From Methanosarcinales archaeon (lineage in GTDB: Archaea; Halobacteriota; Syntropharchaeia; Alkanophagales; Methanospirareceae), in NCBI GenBank assembly GCA_016649585.1, contig JAENXH010000013.1, positions 1 through 15,353 of the forward strand: a DNA stretch of 15,353 bases. The letters run 5' to 3'. Position numbers and translations under genes: made by a program. Numbering within the stretch: the first letter of the stretch is position 1; every line of letters starts with the position of its first letter. The notes under the pieces are model-generated. The model was not told where the DNA came from. It did no database searches and saw only the letters and a program-made list of their open reading frames with translations. Positions 13,776-15,353 of the stretch are shown here, piece after piece.

Positions 13776-15018
13776 CCGGCATTATTAAGGTATCCAAGCC
13801 TTTTCTAACTATACCTATTTTAACCTTATCTTTTTTTACATCTGCAAGTGCATCGCCTACCGACTTATAGGTTTTTATCCGCCATCTTGTCAGAACGTGC
13901 GCATCGAGCTCAGATACGATAGACAACCCCAAACGGTTCATCACTTTTCTCATATAATATGCTTTATGCCCACCGAGCACAAAATTTGTTCTGATAGCCG
14001 CTTCCGCATCTTTATAAGTTGCATAATCGTTCATCCAACTCTCAAAATACGAGTCTCCGATACCATCGCGGCATTCCGCAACTAGAATCAGCTCTCCGCC
14101 TGGTACTACCGCTCGGTAGCAGTTCTCTATCGCCTTAGTCGCCTGATACAGATCTCTATCCTTTGGGAATCCACCAGCACTTACTATCAAGATGTCGAAT
14201 AACTCGTGAGTTTCACGGCAGAACAAGTCTTTAGCAACCTCAACACCCTTATGCAACACTTCGTCCATGTCTCCTGCATATGCATCTACAACATTACCGT
14301 CTCCAGAAGCGATGATATTCAGTACGAAATCAGGCGGTGCAAAAGCTGCTGCCTCAAACATATCTAAATGCACCGAGTTAAGCTCTAAGTTCGCCGTCCG
14401 AGCATGCTCGTCCACCAGAAGAGCATGGTTCTTTTTTATCGTCTCCCGTGCTGATATACCAGGGAGAATACTCTTTCTCCCGCCGCCAAATCCAGCATAG
14501 TAATGCAAGGTTATATCGCCCGTCAAGATCTTCATATCGGCTTCTACGTAGTTCCTATTCAGCCTTATGGGCGTCCCTCGGCTGGTCGTGCCTACGTACA
14601 CCAGATCTTTCGCATCGCAATTATGTATTTTTATGGTATAGTGGTCGAAGTATTTACCAAGAATCCTTTTTAAATCTTCTTCCATTGGAGGTGAGTGGGT
14701 GCCACAGGCAACCAGTAGTGTGATATTATCTTCATGGGATTCTCCGATCTCCTCTGTTAAAGCATCAAGCATCTTCTCCGTTGGGGTGTCTCTTGTGTGG
14801 TCGTCAACAATGGTCACTATGCTCTCCGGTTTTTTCGCGGCTACGATCTCTCGTAACCGTTTTGTGCTTAATGGCTTGCGGAGAGCTTCCCTTATCACTG
14901 CCATGTTATCGATGGTGGCGGTTCTTCCGCTATCTACCTCCTCAACGTCTAATAGCTCAGCTCCTTCTATATCCAGATCTATCTGTTTGGAGCCGTAAGG
15001 TATTTGTATTTTTGTCAT
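13762..15018 (-). CDS. larA: LarA-family nickel-pincer racemase/epimerase homologue
   Basis: LarA enzymes use a nickel pincer nucleotide bound to an active-site Lys to racemise or epimerise 2-hydroxy acids such as lactate. The 418-residue protein keeps the expected active-site set: DDHTR (72-76), GTH with H108, H172 and K182 in HYYAGFGGGRKSILPG, H198 in KNHALL, and Q292 and K295 in YQATKAI. These correspond to H108, H174, K184, H200, Q295 and K298 of the Lactobacillus enzyme, so it is probably active; the substrate cannot be read from sequence. No larB, larC or larE cofactor genes are in the window. Gene order puts it at the head of a ribosomal protein run, 31 bp before eL19. The start ATG has no clear ribosome binding site; the only TATA-like sequence upstream (near 15036-15047) is weak. 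Confidence 0.88.
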   Translation of the reverse strand: MTKIQIPYGSKQIDLDIEGAELLDVEEVDSGRTATIDNMAVIREALRKPLSTKRLREIVAAKKPESIVTIVDDHTRDTPTEKMLDALTEEIGESHEDNITLLVACGTHSPPMEEDLKRILGKYFDHYTIKIHNCDAKDLVYVGTTSRGTPIRLNRNYVEADMKILTGDITLHYYAGFGGGRKSILPGISARETIKKNHALLVDEHARTANLELNSVHLDMFEAAAFAPPDFVLNIIASGDGNVVDAYAGDMDEVLHKGVEVAKDLFCRETHELFDILIVSAGGFPKDRDLYQATKAIENCYRAVVPGGELILVAECRDGIGDSYFESWMNDYATYKDAEAAIRTNFVLGGHKAYYMRKVMNRLGLSIVSELDAHVLTRWRIKTYKSVGDALADVKKDKVKIGIVRKGLDTLIMPAINL

Positions 15019-15073
15019 TGTGTAGTGTTAGCTTCCTACTATACTTACAGACAGAGAGTTACGCCTAAAAGAT

Positions 15074-15208
15074 TATTTGTTGGAATGAGGTGTTGATTTG
15101 GTGGATATTCACGAGTTATTGGAACAGAAAAGTTCAAAGACGACAGAGATATATACGCATGTGAGTAATAAGAATATAGGAAAGATAAAATGGAGTTCAA
15201 TGAAATAA
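15074..15208 (+). pseudogene. Decayed C-terminal end of a tyrosine recombinase (XerC/D-like integrase)
   Basis: Read in one frame, the segment gives YLLE, a TGA stop at 15086-15088, then GVDLVDIHELLEQKSSKTTE followed by IYTHVSNKNIGKIKW and a TAA. This lines up with the usual integrase ending HLLEKGVDLRYIQELLGHKSSKTTEIYTHVS. The catalytic Tyr is kept (codon 15152-15154). The Gly-His before it is changed to Glu-Gln, the frame is broken by the in-frame TGA, and the rest of the gene is missing. It is therefore a non-functional scar of an integrated element. It lies just outside the larA start, and its end overlaps the next gene. Confidence 0.75.
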
Positions 15209-15353
15209 TAAATGGAAAGATCCTCAAAGTTTGGGAAGATTATCAAAAGGAAAGTGGGGATTATCTTCCAATACTCTACCCGCCATTCAAGAGGGACGGT
15301 ATTTTATTTATTGGATTAAATCCTTCGTTTAATAAAACTTTCTTTGAAAAAAA
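15190..15353 (+). CDS. Partial protein of unknown family, possible uracil-DNA-glycosylase-fold start
   Basis: An ATG at 15190 inside the integrase scar opens a frame that stays open to the right edge (54 codons). It begins MEFNEIINGKILKVWEDYQK and contains ILFIGLNPSFNKTFF. A hydrophobic strand followed by G-L-N-P-S is typical of the first active-site loop in uracil-DNA-glycosylase superfamily proteins and of some uncharacterised relatives. That is only a hint, because the decisive parts lie outside the window. No distinct ribosome binding site is seen; GGAAAGAT (15179-15186) is very close to the ATG. Confidence 0.5.
   Translation, partial: MEFNEIINGKILKVWEDYQKESGDYLPILYPPFKRDGILFIGLNPSFNKTFFEK

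Noticed and set aside
1..15353. CRISPR array or insertion sequence
   Set aside because: No regularly spaced direct repeats and no terminal inverted repeats with a transposase were seen; the only mobile-element trace is the integrase scar.

Overview
The window reads as a chromosomal segment of a methane-metabolising euryarchaeon, either a methanogen or an anaerobic methane/alkane oxidiser. The evidence is a complete eight-gene methyl-H4MPT:coenzyme M methyltransferase (Mtr) operon, three methanogenesis marker proteins, archaeal-type ribosomal proteins (including eL19), a geranylgeranylglyceryl phosphate synthase, BRE/TATA-type promoters and GGAGGTGA-type ribosome binding sites. The GGGP synthase looks like the PcrB-like group I form, which suits Methanomicrobia/Archaeoglobi/ANME-1-like lineages, but the sequence alone does not fix the taxon.

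Layout. (1) Positions 1-2299, minus strand: an accessory stretch. In transcription order it holds a 27-codon micro-ORF coupled to a BofA-like small membrane protein, a CbbQ/NorQ-type AAA+ ATPase, an orphan HsdR_N-type PD-(D/E)XK nuclease domain, a short decayed ORF, and the start of an alpha-helical protein that runs off the left edge. That last protein may be the CbbO/NorD-type partner of the ATPase. (2) 2351-7503, minus: the mtrEDCBAFGH operon, with a clear hairpin plus poly-T terminator and a promoter so close to mtrE that the transcript should be leaderless. (3) 7504-7820: a divergent control region with repeats and palindromes. (4) 7821-10776, plus: methanogenesis marker 14, then a separate promoter and overlapping markers 17 and 7, both known in the MCR activation machinery. 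(5) 10823-11509, minus: GGGP synthase, also apparently leaderless. (6) 11589-15018, minus: a LarA-type nickel-pincer racemase/epimerase homologue, followed after 31 bp by a fragment of the archaeal spc cluster (eL19, uL18, uS5, uL30). (7) 15074-15353, plus: the decayed 3' end of a tyrosine recombinase, overlapping the start of an unidentified gene cut by the right edge.

How the genes work together: Mtr moves the methyl group between tetrahydromethanopterin and coenzyme M and couples this to Na+ translocation. Markers 7 and 17, and presumably 14, support methyl-coenzyme M reductase, the enzyme that acts next on methyl-CoM, so the divergent region at 7.5-7.8 kb sits between two consecutive steps of the same pathway. 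The most unusual parts are the AAA+/nuclease/helical-protein neighbourhood at the left, the spc cluster headed by larA and cut at both ends, and the integrase scar at the right.
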